From the NCBI GenBank assembly GCA_013396755.1, contig VWZF01007068.1, forward strand, positions 124,001 to 188,000: a stretch of DNA of 64,000 bases, given 5' to 3'. The position numbers and the translations under genes are program-made. This document shows positions 12,661 through 26,398 of this stretch, piece by piece (positions within the stretch are counted from its first letter, which is position 1; every line of letters starts with the position of its first letter). The DNA comes from Sclerurus mexicanus (taxonomy: Eukaryota; Chordata; Aves; Passeriformes; Furnariidae). The notes below the pieces were generated by a model. That model searched no databases and was not told where the DNA came from. It worked only from the letters and a program-made list of their open reading frames with translations.

Positions 12661-15600
12661 CGCACAGCTGTCTGGCAGGAGTCTTCCGGGGGCTTTTGCA
12701 CCTCTTTTTGGAGTATGTATTTCTAACAGCTCTCTTGCAAGAAGCTGGTAACAGAAGCCAACCCTGTAGCCCCCCTACACACGCCAAAACCCAACCACAG
12801 AAACCCGCGATGCTCCTGACAATCCAAGTCTTTCCATAGTAAATACATTATTTCACTTTTCAAGGGCTAGCACACTGGATAAAAAGAAGTACAGTTTAAC
12901 ATGCAAGCAAACAAGCCACACAGTCCCTGCCTCATGCTGCAGAGGAAAATGAGCATCATCCAATGTTCCTGTTGAGCTGACCTGCGGGAAACCTCAGTTC
13001 CACTCTCAGATCTGGCTGTCAGTGTGACTCGAGCACAAGAGCAACACTGCACAGCCAAGCTCGGCAGGGGCAGGGGGACAAGAAAAAAAAGCATGAAGGG
13101 GTAAATTTAAATTCTTTCTTACCCCTCAGAGTTGACAAGCTGAATCCCTGAAGCGTATGATTTGATTAAAATCATTGGCACAACGCACAGCAACAGGAGT
13201 TACAACCACACTGAACATAACGAGGGTAATTACATTTTTTCCAAGGATATGTAACTGAAGAGCAAAGGACTGAAGACTCCTTCTCTCCGTCTTTGCTATT
13301 GCACAAAGGCCAGGTATTTCCACACAAGTCAGATTCTGCAGTAAGGAGCTCCCAGAGCCTGCAACAGATCCAATATGACACTGATTTATGGCTTTTCAAC
13401 CCTTAATTAAAGAATGGGATGACTTCAAGTAGTTAAAAACAAAACAAACAAAAAAAAGGGGGAAGTGTCCTCTGTGGAAGATAACCAATCCAAGAGGGAA
13501 ACAGATGTTGGTTTCAGGCTTCTAAGGCATCATTATAAATGGGGATTGAAAATAACATGCAAGTTACAACACGTTTTGACTCCAACTATTTTCAAGGGGT
13601 CTTAATGGAAAAATAGTGTTACTATAAATCAGTCTGTTAAAGAAAAAAAAAAAGCAGCAGGACAAACCAGTACCTGTTAAGAATGTATGAACTGTGACAG
13701 TTTTTAATATCCTCACCCCTTATGGTCTTCATCATGCCACAACACCTAGAAGCATTCTGCTTGCATCAGCAAGTGTGCTGAGAAGGGCAGTCCCATGCCA
13801 GGGACCGGAGCCTTTGCGTGTCACTTTGATCCAGATCAGGGGTTCTGCTCTGACAGTCTGCTCCCGGGCTCTGCTGACACACATGCTCACCACTCAGGGG
13901 TCAGGAATAAGCAGAAGGTAGCTTCCAGCTGAGGGCAAGCAAGAAAAGGAAGAGGGAAAGTAGAGGGAACCTTCAGCATTAATAAGGAAAGGTCTGTTTT
14001 GTTGTTTTCTGCTGTAAAGGCTTATTTCCAAGGACTTACCATTCACCATAGCCTTTAGCCTTCTCCCTGCAGTTAAAACTTGGTGGATATGTACAGAAAA
14101 TGATTTTTCAGATTTGTTCTGTGCTCCCCTCACTTTCCAAACTAAGAATCTGGCACAAATCCTTGTACCTTCTTTGGGACCTGTCAGCGAGCTAAGCCAA
14201 TGGCATGCCATCTGAATGAAAATCTGCTGATGTAGTAGGAGCCCAGTTCCTTGGGAGTCCATAGCTAGGCTAGATACCAGCTAGTGTTAAAATATTTTTC
14301 TCAAGTGTTTCTGTTCCCAACAAGCAGAGTCTTGTGCCAGCCCTTCTTTCCCAGACCCCACAGGACGGTGTGTGGGAGGACTAACCATCTACAATGCCAC
14401 TCCTTGGGAAGGTACCCCAGCAGCAGGCAGGACAGTAAAGCGTTTGCATCTCCGTTTAACAGGACAGCATAGAGAAGTCCTTACAATTTTATTTATACTG
14501 TGTGTTTAAAGTGTCATTTTCATGAGCTGCCAAGAGTAATCACAGTGCTACAGTCATTACCACCACAGTAAAGGAGTCCAAGATTTCTCTGAAAGTGCAA
14601 TGTCCTCCCCTCCTGTTCACAAAATAGCACAAACTACTATGTTCCAGGCTTCTGACTTAGCACGCACAATCAGTAACAGCTTTTCTGAGCTATTTTACTC
14701 AACAGCTTCTTTGCCCTGGCTGGTAAGTAACAGTAGTTCTATAGCACATTTTTGTGTGAAATGATGCCAGGTGCTCACCTGCCTTTTTTGGGCAAGAAGA
14801 GTCACAAATCCATTAGCTAACTTTTCACATAATGGTCATACCTGCAACTCTCAAACCTGTAGCACTATGTTGACTTTCCATACTGACATATTAACAAGTT
14901 TCATCAAAACAGGTGTGCAACATCCTTAATGAGAATACACGTGAGCTTGACAGATATTGTCATCTTGGATTAAAGCTGTAATTGGAAAGGAAAAAGCCCT
15001 AGGGCTACACTGGGTCTCTGACAGAGAAATGAAAAGAAACTGTCTAAGGATGGCTGGTGCATTTATTCCTTACTGATCTGCGTCCAATCCTAAGACGATT
15101 CTGTGCATCCCATTGAACTCTTCTGTGAAACACAAGGCCCTATTACATATTTTAAAAAGCAAAATAGGAACATTAAAGATTGAACTTCAGCACTTAAGCA
15201 ATTTCTGGCCAACAGCAGGTAAGAACAGAACTGCCCCAAATATTTTGTGGTTGCCCACACTTAGATTTCTTGATCTTCTGGCCACAACACAATAGGGTTC
15301 TGTAGTATACTGGCCCAATATCACAGGCCTCTGCCTTTTTTTTTCTTCACATTTTTATTTTTTCCCCAGCGAAACCAAAGTTCCCACAGTTCTATCCAAA
15401 ACTAGATGGACATCATTTGCTATTAGCAGTCATAAACACAGGAGACACCTCCTCATTTAGATTTTGTGCCAGGAAAGCCTCTTTGCATTCTTATACCCAC
15501 TTGGGCTCAACAGAACTCCCAGGCACACTTAGATTTAAGTATTGACTCCAACAGAACTTCATCATCATCATAAATGATCTGCTCTTGGTTAAGATATCAC

Positions 15601-15944
15601 GTGTTACTTTCATGTGGGGTAACAGTGCAAGTCTTTGTTTTGGGTACTGACTTAGGACTTAAGAGACTCACTATAAATTCTCTCTCATGCCACAGTGTTC
15701 CTACATGGTCCTTGTTCCTCACAGTGCTTGGCTTGCTGCTTGTACAAGGAAATTCTCCCACCCTGTGAGGTGTGCACTCTGACACGGCTGGGGAGAGACA
15801 TCAGGTAAAGGCCACTGGCTACTGCTCTGAGCATTACTTTGCCACTACAGACTCAGGGTTACTCTTTTCATGCAGCACCAGGAAAACAGTATTTGGGAGC
15901 TGCACCATAAGAAGAGAAAGCAATCTTGATGAATAAATCAAATT
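12661..15944. other. No gene recognised
   Basis: This is non-coding sequence with no identifiable repeat beyond short A-runs (13441-13457, 13641-13653). Confidence 0.55.
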
Positions 15945-16180
15945 CACAGAATGACAGAATATGCCAACTTGGAAGGGATGCACAAGGACCATCAAGTCCA
16001 AGTCTGAGTGGGGCACAGGACACACCAAGTCACACAGTGTGCCTGAGAGTGTTGTCCCAAAGCTCCTCAAGCTCTGTCAGGGCTGGTGCTGTGACCACTG
16101 CCCTGGGGAGACTGTTCCAGTGCCCAGCCACCCTCTGGGGGAAGAATCTTCTTCTAATATCCAACCTAAACCTGTACTTA
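15945..16180 (-). mobile_element. CR1 LINE fragment, minus orientation
   Basis: CACAGAATGACAGAATATGC, CAACTTGGAAGGGATGCACA, ATCAAGTCCAAGTC, GAGCTCTGTCAG-like and GTTCCAGTGCCCAGCCACCC segments appear in the order seen in inverted CR1 3' ends. Later segments (AATATCCAACCTAAACCT) also fit. Confidence 0.85.
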
Positions 16181-19100
16181 CATGCTATGGAGAACTGGGA
16201 CATGGGTGGGAAGCGTGTGAACAGCCTACACACAAGAGCAAGGTCAGGAGTTCTCCCCACACCACTGTTCCTCCTGCAGCAGTACAAACGTGTCTGCAAA
16301 TTATCTGCCTTCCCACATCTTAGACAGACAGATCCCTGCATTAGTCTGATGTTTCCACAGCCCAACAGGATGTGGTCAGTTTAAGGCAGCCAGAAGTCTG
16401 CACTGCCACCCTCCTTCCTACTCCTGCTCTGCCTGCACAGCTGAGCAGCAGAGGCAGGGGAAGGGCTTGGCTCTGTTTTGTGCTCCAAAGTCAGGTCTGC
16501 TGCTGTATTTAAGCAGGATGATCACTCACAGATGGAGAGTGCAATTGTTTCTAGACATGTGTTTGGCTCCTGTCTCATGAAGAAAGCTAAAGTAAATACA
16601 GTCAGCATATTCCTTAGCGTCTTTATTTGCCACTGTTGAGCACGGATGACAGAACAGATCAGAAGATATATTTGTTATCTCTAACCATTTCTAATAACTT
16701 CAGGCACCTTGGCATGGCTCTGGTCTCTACCTGTTGCCTGTTCTCTAATAGCAGCATGTGAACGTCCTGCTGCTCGCTCTTCCCCCTTACAGACCGGTGG
16801 GAGTCAGACTAGAGTGCTGGATAAGCATCACTGAGAGACTGCAGTGGGGGAAACAAGCACAGACATAGACATAGAGAGCCGTGTGAATTTGAAACCGAAG
16901 GGCAGACTCCAGTCACAGCAGGACACTGGCAAGTGGAACACGAGAGGTGGTAACTAATAATTGCTGTCACATCTCCCCCCCTGCACTGCTACGGCACACA
17001 GTGTGACTGGGGGTGGGAGGGGGCGGTCATCTCAGAAAATGCTTTAAACTGCCTGTCATTGCCCTCTCAAAGTCTTCTCCCATCTGTTTTAGTACATTTT
17101 TTTTCACAAGGTAGAATTCATTCTATTAATTTTTCCCAAAGGTGATTCTTTTTATCTCATTAAGCTATTTGTCTCTAGATCTACTTGCTTAATATTTATA
17201 TGGGACATGAAGGAAGGGGAATCAAACAAAGTGAATCAATCCACTGATAAGGGCAAAAAGGGGCAAGGAGGAGACCTTAGGAGCACCTCCTCTTGTCCAG
17301 ACAGACTTCCTCTCATTTCAAATACTTTAAAATTATAATTCTGCAGCCATGTAGTCAAATGCACAGAGAGGCTTAGACATATGATACCATTGGAAACTGT
17401 AAATTTAAAGTTGGAATTGTAACTGCTGCAGCCTTCTGCTGTGCTAACCAAAAAGGAATAAACACTCGCTCCCTCGTATATTAAGGTATTCTTGCAGTTG
17501 GTCTTATGGAGCACCTCTCTTGCAGATGTCCATGTAATTAGTACTAGATATTGAAAACAGGGGATGAATTAAGGCAGATGACAACTAGACAAAACCAGGT
17601 AAGTCTGTAGAAAGACACGTTGATTTCCATGGGCTTTGTAACGAGGACAGAACAAGGGGAAGAAAAACCCTATGCTTCTTGCTGCCTTGTACCACATAAA
17701 AAGGTTCAGGGAGATCTGTGTTATTTTCCTGTTTAGGGTTTTCACTTTTATCTCCTGTCCTTCTTTCCTGGAAAACACGAAGTCACCTGTTCTAAGCTTT
17801 CCATCAGGCAAAAAATCATCCACAAAATATAAAAACAGCCAAAAAACTTCAATACACAACAAAGAAACCCCAACACATTAGACACTTCATCACACTAGGG
17901 ACCTGCTGGCTTGGCTGTGGAGTCTGGACCCTGCACCAAAATAGACACTCTGTACCAACTCATGCTAAGATACTGGGGAAAAAAGAGGAAAATGGAAAAA
18001 AAAAAAAAGGATGAGTAAAACCAGATTAGCAAGAAGAAAGCTAAGCATTTAAATTTTCTATTCTCAGCCCTATTCCATTTATGGGTACATAGAATATCTT
18101 AAATCTTCTGTGTCTTTAATCTTCATGGGGAAACATGGAGAGAAAGCAGAAGACATTAAAAAAAGTACGTTTAGGGCTTCCTTGTCCATAGTGTAAGTAC
18201 CCAGGAGTGTAAAGTATTCCAGTCGTACCCACTGCATCCCCCTAACTCAGGACAACAGTCTTTGGACTTTAAATGCAGTACCTTTCAGTGCTCACAGTCT
18301 GAAGTGATTCACCTGCTTTGAAGTATTCATTTTTTTAATCCAAATCCTCATTTTCCACTGACTTACATCTTGAAGTATGCCTGACCTTTAAAGAATTCAG
18401 CAAATGGTCTCCAGGGGGTAGGATTCCTGTTACACTAAAACATCCTTTGTACCCCTCTGGGTGCAACATCAGGTAATTTTGTCAGTTGTGTTTATCTAAT
18501 GAGTCACACTAATTGGAAAGATATAATTGAGACTTCACATGGACACTACAAGCAACCTCTCTTTACATGCTCACTTTACCTAAATAACCCACAGCAATTA
18601 GTTATTTATAATAGTAGTTTTGAAGTATCTTTTTTATTTTCATACTCAAGATTAAATTCATTGAACTGTCACACCAGTATAAAATGCCAAATCTTAACCT
18701 CAGTTGCACTGGGAAATCATCATTATTTTAATACAAGAAGATTTCATGGCCTTGGTCTCTTCACTTCACAGTACCTGTCTAATCTTCATTTCTTTTTGGT
18801 ATTAGGGATAGCCAGTGGGTCACCAGTGGATGCATGCCAGCAACGTCGAAACCTATCGGCTGAAACAGAATAATTTTATAAAGAAACCACAGACTCAGTT
18901 GTCCAAGGTTGCAGTCTTGAAAGTGAGGAGCATTACACAAACCAAATTAGGTAGGAATATGTGTAAATCTCTTCTGAGTGTGCAGAGAGGAAGAAAGGCC
19001 CGTGCCTGAGCCTCTGCCAGGACCCAAAGAATCCACCACCAGCTCTTAAGACCCAGGTAAGAATGTTCTGATAGCAAATTCCTTCCCCAAACCCAATTAT

Positions 19101-22100
19101 ATTTTTCATAGGGCCCAAAAACAAGCAAAAGGTTTCATTATTAGGTCTCAAAAAGAACGAAAATCCATTCCTGAAGGTGTGTTTAATTGGGAGCGTGGAA
19201 GCACACAGCAACTAACATGCAGCTGCCACTAAAAGAGGGAGCAGCACTGTGGTAGTTTTCTCTCTGATGTTAGGGTTTAACTCACAATCCAAAGGGAGGA
19301 GCTTTTTCCTTTCCATCAGAGAAGTTATGTGCCTAAGAGTTCTGTGGGGAGAGTGATGTGACAGAAGGTATCAGTAATGTTATTTTTGGAGGAATGCTGG
19401 AAGTCAGGATTAAGTTCAGATCTGCTGGATGCAAGCTAATGGAAAAAAATCGGCCCAACAGCCTGTAGTCCATGTTGCTTTACAGTTAAATAAAAAACAT
19501 GCTGTATACTACTACACATTCCCTTACAACAAGGGAACACTGGACTAGAACTTTGCAGAATGAAGATCTGTGAAGTAAACCAATTTAAATATGCTAATAC
19601 ACTAAAATAGAGATGAGAACTTCTGATTTGTTTCCAGGAGAACAAAGGGTACATACACTACGGTATCAGCTTACTGCAAGCTAGTTGGATCATTACAAGC
19701 CATGCTGAAAGTGATATATGTCCAAATTCTTCCTGGAAGATAAATCAAACCAGCCATTATATACACTTCTGCTGTATTAAAGCTTGGAAACAGCAGAGAG
19801 CTAATATTCATGGTCACAGGGCACAGCCTAGAAGCTTTTTGCGGACTGAAGGGGTGATGGAGCTCAGCTCCATGTGTGTACAAGAGGCAGAAAGCCAGGA
19901 AAACAGCCAGCACAGCTCTGAAAATAAGCAGAAACACCAAGCTCTTCAGGGCACAGGACCAGTGGGAGGGGCAGATTCAGAAAGAGCTTGTTTTGCCTTC
20001 AGAAACAAAACTATCTACACTCTCCTGCAAATTTAGAACAAGATAATGTGTCATAGTTGATTCACAGGAGTTTCTTGTTCTTCTATCAGAAAACAATTCT
20101 GCCAACTCCAAATTTCATCCTGCCAGTCATGCAAACAAAAAAAACATAGTCTTTTTCTTTTAATGTTTCTAGTGCCTGGTCCAACTGCAGTTTGCATCCC
20201 AATCCTTGGCCAACTGTGTTAGCCACAACACAGGCTGAGGAGGACAAAGTTCCTCCCCTGAAGAGCACAAACCTTTGGAACCTGAGGAATGAAGGAAATC
20301 CAGCAGCACAGTTAACTTAGTTGAGTTTTACTAAATTTTACCTTCCATGCCATAGGGACTTACATTTACTGGCTGTGTTCATTCTGAAGAGGGTGGTGGT
20401 GGTTCTTCAGATCATACATTTTGAGATGTTTTATTCCCCACGCTCACGACTTCCTTGCTAAAAACTGGGATTTCACTTTTCACAATGGTTTATACTGTAA
20501 GCCTGAGGGAGGAAAAAACCCATTTTTCTTTCTGTGCTTCAGTTAAAGAAGGAAATAAGTAACATGAGCCGTGAAGGGACTTTGATCCAGAACTAGGGAA
20601 TGTAAATGCTTTACAGATGCCAAATAAGGATGTTTCCAAAGAAAAAGAAAACAAAGAATTCTCTACCCCAACTCCTTTTTATTTCCAAACAAGGTAATGG
20701 AAGGAGAATTTTGTAAGATTTTGATGGAAGTTCCATTTCTTCAAAAGGTTGTTCTGTTTTTAATAATCACATACACTCATCAGAATAAACAACTGATTGT
20801 TTTGACAGGGGCTTATTGTGCTCTGTGAGGGGAAAAAATAATTTCTTTAGGTCATGAGTGTCTCTTAAAACCTTATCACAACTTGAGAGAAACAGGGTAA
20901 AGAGGTAAAAGAGACAGGAATCCATCCTTAACCACCATGACATTGGTGGAATTCTGATGACCTGCCTGGTGGCCATACTGCCTGCACACCACATCTGTGG
21001 GAAGTCCCCAGCACACACTGATGCTGGTGAAGCCCCTGCAGAAAGTGCCACAAAGAGGAAGATCCTGTGGTTGATTGGTTTTGTTTGTACTGGGTTTCTG
21101 GATAGCCCACAATCTAGTTCTGACTTGCAAACATCAGCATCAGTTCATCTTGCACATTCTTTATAAAAACCCTGCCTCTGCAGGTAAGAACTGCTGAGAG
21201 TCTTCGATAAATAAAAGAGATCCAGCATCTCCATCTAAACCCTACCTTTCCTCTAAGAAATGAAGATTCCACCCTCTATTTATGTGAGTTGGAACAAGGT
21301 ATCTGACAGGAAAGCCATGACTCTGACACTGAGTACCTGTGTTGCAGTCTATTTGATTCCCCTTCAAATGGATTTGTCTTCCACTGTAGAAGACTTTTAG
21401 AGCTCATACAAGGTGAATATCTGCTATATTTAAAAAAATAATAATGTGAAGTACCCTTTATGTATGCAGAGCACAATAGTTAAAGTTCTTTTGGCATTGT
21501 ATATTCTTAAACATGCGCTTTGTACAATACTTTGACTTAGCCATGCATGGAATAAATGATGCTCAGCACACATGTCTGGCCCCCAGATAAAAATCTATGG
21601 ATTCAACCCATGCATACAGATGGGCCCTGCACTTGCATGAAGCCTCAAGCACATTTGTAAAATTCTGCATGAACACAGATGTCTTCCCTGATCCTCTTGC
21701 AAGATCAGAAGATTGGGTCAATGGCTGTGCTCCAGATAATGTCACTATTAACATCTCCAGACACAATCACACATACAGCAACAAGAATAAAGCAGGTCAG
21801 AAATGAGCTTCTAAGCTTATGGTACAGCTGCCTTTCTACCGTCTAATTCCCTAAATCCCAGAGCACAGTGAGAATGAAAAAACACCTTGCTGGTAGAAAA
21901 ACAGTGCCATAAAGCAGCCAGTGTTCAGATATGGGAGATAAAAGTTGGAGTTCAAAAATGTCAAACCTACGTCTCTGAGGAATGGCAAGGTGAGAGTTCA
22001 TTCTGTTCTTTCTCAAAGCAAAACTGTGTGAGCATATCAGGATATAACATTTTTGATTTATACTTCACATTAAGAACAAATTTATGCTTGTATACTAGTA

Positions 22101-25100
22101 CTAATGATTTAATAGTGCATTAACATCTTAACTCTGCTGTCCAGCCATGGCAGAATTAGTGACTACTTACAACAAATAACGTTACAAATCATACTCCTAT
22201 CACACAGCACTTCCTGGCAGGTTTTGCAGTTCCTTTAGCACAGGAAACATGTTTCAGTACAGTATTTCAGTGATTCCATGACTTTTTGTGTTGACTACGC
22301 AGGAAACTAATTTTCCAAACAGTATGTTATGGATTCAAACCCACTGACGTGGAAGTGGGGAGGAGAACACAGCCAGGGAGGCAGGAAAAGCTATGTCTGT
22401 ATTACCAGGACGCTCCCCACTAACAGCAACATCTTGAACCAGGATGCCAAGTAGGGCAGACTGGCTTTAATCACCGTGGTCTGCAATTCAGCGTGAGACT
22501 CCTTACTAAGTCCCCCACGTCACACTGTCGATTTGCCAGCAGCTTAAGATAGCTGACAGCAGGCTGTACTCTTCCTTTCCAGCATCAGGACAGATGGCCT
22601 GAGTTCACTCCAGCAACTCAGTTTAGCTGCCATGAAAAAAGAAACACTAAGAGGCATCCTTTTTACAGCAATGAGACACAGCCAAGCCCTGGAAAGGAAG
22701 GGAACCTGCCTCTTGAAAGATGGAAAGCATTGTTCTCCCATAGTGAACAGCACCAGCTGGGCTCTTGGAGGCTTTCTACAGGCAGACTGCTGGGGAGAAT
22801 TCACACTCTAAACATGCCTTGCAATAATTTGCCCCAGGCAGAAGTAAGTGGTTAAATTTTCAACAGGAACTAATTTTAGGTATTTCTTGGACTGTTTGAA
22901 TATGAGAGAGAATAAAACAGATCAATCTGCTTCAATATTTCTGGAAGGAATAGGAGGGGATTGCAGGCATGGTTGGCCCAGCACTCCCTTGACTGTGCAC
23001 AGCCCAGGTGCTCGAGCCCAGGGAACAGTGTGGCTTCAAGTGACTGGGTCAGGGCTTAGAGTGGATTTACCAGCTCAGTCATGGCTTGCAGATCTACATC
23101 TCCTGGTCTCTTCAGAGGTCAGATCCTGACACTCATTCCTGCAGGCCCTAAAGTTAGTACTAAGTCCATTGTTCCCCAAGATAAATGCCTTCTTTCCACA
23201 GATATATCCGGGTAGAATATGTGGCTAAAGCATCAACTTTCAGTGATACATCATAGTTAAAACAAAACAGAGAACTCCACAAAATATCTACATACAATGT
23301 GTACACAAAGTACAAGAGAACAGCAGATAAAATTCATAATTTGCACACTAAATGTATGTTTCTCCTTGGAAGAAGGTAACAAGTATCCTCTGATTTACTG
23401 AAAGACCTCTTTGACTCCCCTCAGGATAGTTTTCAAGAACTAATACTGTGGCTATTTCTGCTGCCCAGAACAGTTCAGCAATGGAGACATGAAACAAACG
23501 CTTTGACAGAACAGGAAGTCCCAGTACCCACTACTGTGCTTTAATCACTATGCACTGCTCCTTCTTTACGCCCACACTTGCCCAATTTTAAGCACGTAAA
23601 TCAAACTTTTGACAACACACAAGGTGTACTAGACAGCTCCACATTTTAACCCTAAATTAAAAGAGCAAAGCAAAACTCTTTGCTTGTTAAACCCCTTATT
23701 CTACATGACACTGGACCAAGGACCTAGACCTTAACTCTCCATCCTCAGGGAACATATTCTGGGATAAACAAAAAAGGATTTGAGCTGAACATAGTGGTCA
23801 TGGGTACTTGATTAGGGTACCAGGAGTTTTATTTTGCCTTTAAGCCGTATGAAAAGGTTGGGATATAACAAGAAAATGATCCAGTTAAAAAGGAAAACCA
23901 TATGAGTAAAACAATATAAAAATTCAACAGATGAAACATTGTTTGTAATAAAATGTTAAAAGTAATTGCTCATCACTTGGGGTGTTAGAGAGGAATTGAG
24001 CGGGGTTGAGGATTACTACTTTTGTTTATCAGTGGGAAGAGCCCACGTTCCTGAAATAGGGGAGAATAAATAAAAGGATTGTTTATGTTTACAGAGAGAT
24101 GATTTGCAAGCAGTGGTAACAGAAGTATTACAATCAGACCCACGGTAGTTCCTTTGGGAGGAAAAATTACAATCCACAATAGCAAAACTCCAGAGGTAGG
24201 TAACGAGGAGGCACCAAGAACTCAAAAGGAAGCAAGAACAGAGGCAAAACATTTAACAGATGTGTCAGAAAGTTCTCTGATACCCAAACTGCACAGGAAG
24301 TCTCCAAACATCTCCCAAAAGGCAGTATCTGTATCATATAGGCATCCTTCCAAGGAGTGCCAGCAAGGATCCTTACCGGAGGCCTCTTTTCTGACATTGG
24401 AGAATTCTTTATAAGCCTCACTTGGAAAGTGATTAAAAATAACCTAACGAAAATGGACAAAATCCAAGCAGCTAGTGATACAAGCTAAAATTCAAATGTG
24501 GTAGAGGTTGGATTTTGTGTTTTGGTTTGGTTTTGTCTTTTTTTTGTTTACATCACTGCATATCCTACACTACATGAAAAATAAGCTCTTTGAAGGGTGG
24601 ATGACTGTGGTACACGGCCTTACATCAGCACGAAGGAAGCAGGGCTGGCAGCTGACAGGCTGTCATGAACAGCAGACTCGCTTTTCTAACACCAACACAA
24701 TAATCAAAGTATGAAAACATAATAACTCCGAGAAGTTTTCAGTGCAGGCCTGTCTCCAGCAACTGAAATGCCCAAAAGCTACCTCAACACTAGAAAGCAG
24801 AAAAAGGAACTGTAACTGACCAGAAGAGAACAAACAAGTTACAGCCAGGAGCACATATGCATTTTTAACTTGCACACAGGCAGGTAAATACATATTAATA
24901 TGGGAAGATATGAGAATAACTGGGAAGTTATTCTCCCTTCCTCAGACAGTGACTCAGAGAAAGATCTTAATATACAAAACCCATGCGAATGCTTATGCAA
25001 TTACTGACTGTAACTTCTACAAATAGTAAACAAATTATATGCATGACAGCATTTAGTAATAAAATATCTTTGTGCCTGTGAACTCTGCAGAAATGTTCCA

Positions 25101-26149
25101 CTAAAATCTTACACACAACACAGCAAAATCAAAAAACGATGGGGTGGTGATGACTATCAGGGAAACACTTTGGACAAAGACAGACCTGCTCATTAAACTT
25201 AGCAAGTCAAGAAGCCCATTTGCCTCTTCAGTAGAAGACCAGAATCAGCAAAAAGCTTAGGAAGATATAGCTGATGCATGACCCTTGGCCAGTTGCTGTC
25301 CCAGGCCTATCATCCTGCATGTGGAGATGGCAGAAAATCTCAAACATCGTCCTGAAGCACAGAGTAACTGTAGACAAGAAAAACTGTTCTTGGAACTACC
25401 TAATTAAGATAAACTAGGCTTTGAATCAACTGTTTGAAAAAACTATACTTTGCCTTAACACCAAGTTGCAGAACGTGTCTAACAATGTGTTAGTTTGTAC
25501 AGACAAAACCACCCATATAAACAAGCACCTCCAGCCTTAGTTTAGATACTAGGCAGGAGGCCCAGTTCATTCTAGGATGAAAATGCTGCAAGAGAAGCTT
25601 CTCAGAGATCACCTGCGAGTGCTCTTTGAGTCACAACACATCTGCTGGAGAAGTAGCTTTACACCTGCACTCCAACACCTTTCTCCAGCATCACCTGGGC
25701 AAACAGCAAAAGCAGCGATCCAGCCTCTTCCTGCAGGACACTCCAGCTGCAATACCGAGTCTTGAGTTTTCCAATACAGAATTTGGAGCTCTGATGGCAA
25801 GTACAATTGTCCTGCTGTATGGGTAACAAAATGACCCCACAGCTTGCCATTAGGAAGTCATGGTCACCATTTTCAAGAGTTGAAAACCAAGATGATTTGC
25901 AAGGTGTGCTGACTCTATTTCCCTAAGCTTTAAAATGAAGCCTGTACCTGAAAAAAATTGTATTAAATTATGACTTGTCATTTTATTTTGCAGATGCCTT
26001 ATGCTGATTTTAAGTTACCATGGTTACATCTCTTACAATAAATATAATACTAAACAGGAGGATGTAAGAAACAATTATGTCTTTGATTTTGTGGTGGTTT
26101 TTTTTTTAAATATCAGGATGTTTGTGGTTTTTATGAAGCTACTGATGCA
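16181..26149. other. No gene recognised
   Basis: Ten kilobases hold no recognisable exon, RNA gene or transposon body. A G-rich patch (GGGGGTGGGAGGGGGCGG at about 17008-17025) and scattered A-runs are the only compositional features I see. Confidence 0.55.
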
Positions 26150-26398
26150 AGCTAGGGAAGGACTTTTAACAAGGGCATGAAGTGATAGGAGAAGGGGGAA
26201 TGACTTTAAACTGAAAGAAGGCACCTGTGAGGGTTCCCAGAAGCTGTGAATGGCCCAGTCCCTGGAAGTGTTCAAGGCCAGGTTGGATGCGCCTTTGAGC
26301 AACGTGGTCTAGTGAAAGGGGTCCCTGCCCATGGCAGGGGTGTCAGAACTGGATGATCTTTAAGGTCCCTTCCAACCCAAACCACTCTATGATCTATG
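26150..26398 (+). mobile_element. CR1 LINE 3' end with internal deletion
   Basis: GACTTTTAACAAGGGCATGA, GGGGGAATGACTTTAAACTG, then GTTCAAGGCCAGGTTGGATG, CCTGCCCATGGCAGGGG and GATGATCTTTAAGGTCCCTT, ending TCTATGATCTATGA, are diagnostic of CR1. Sequence between the first two and the rest is missing relative to full copies. Confidence 0.93.
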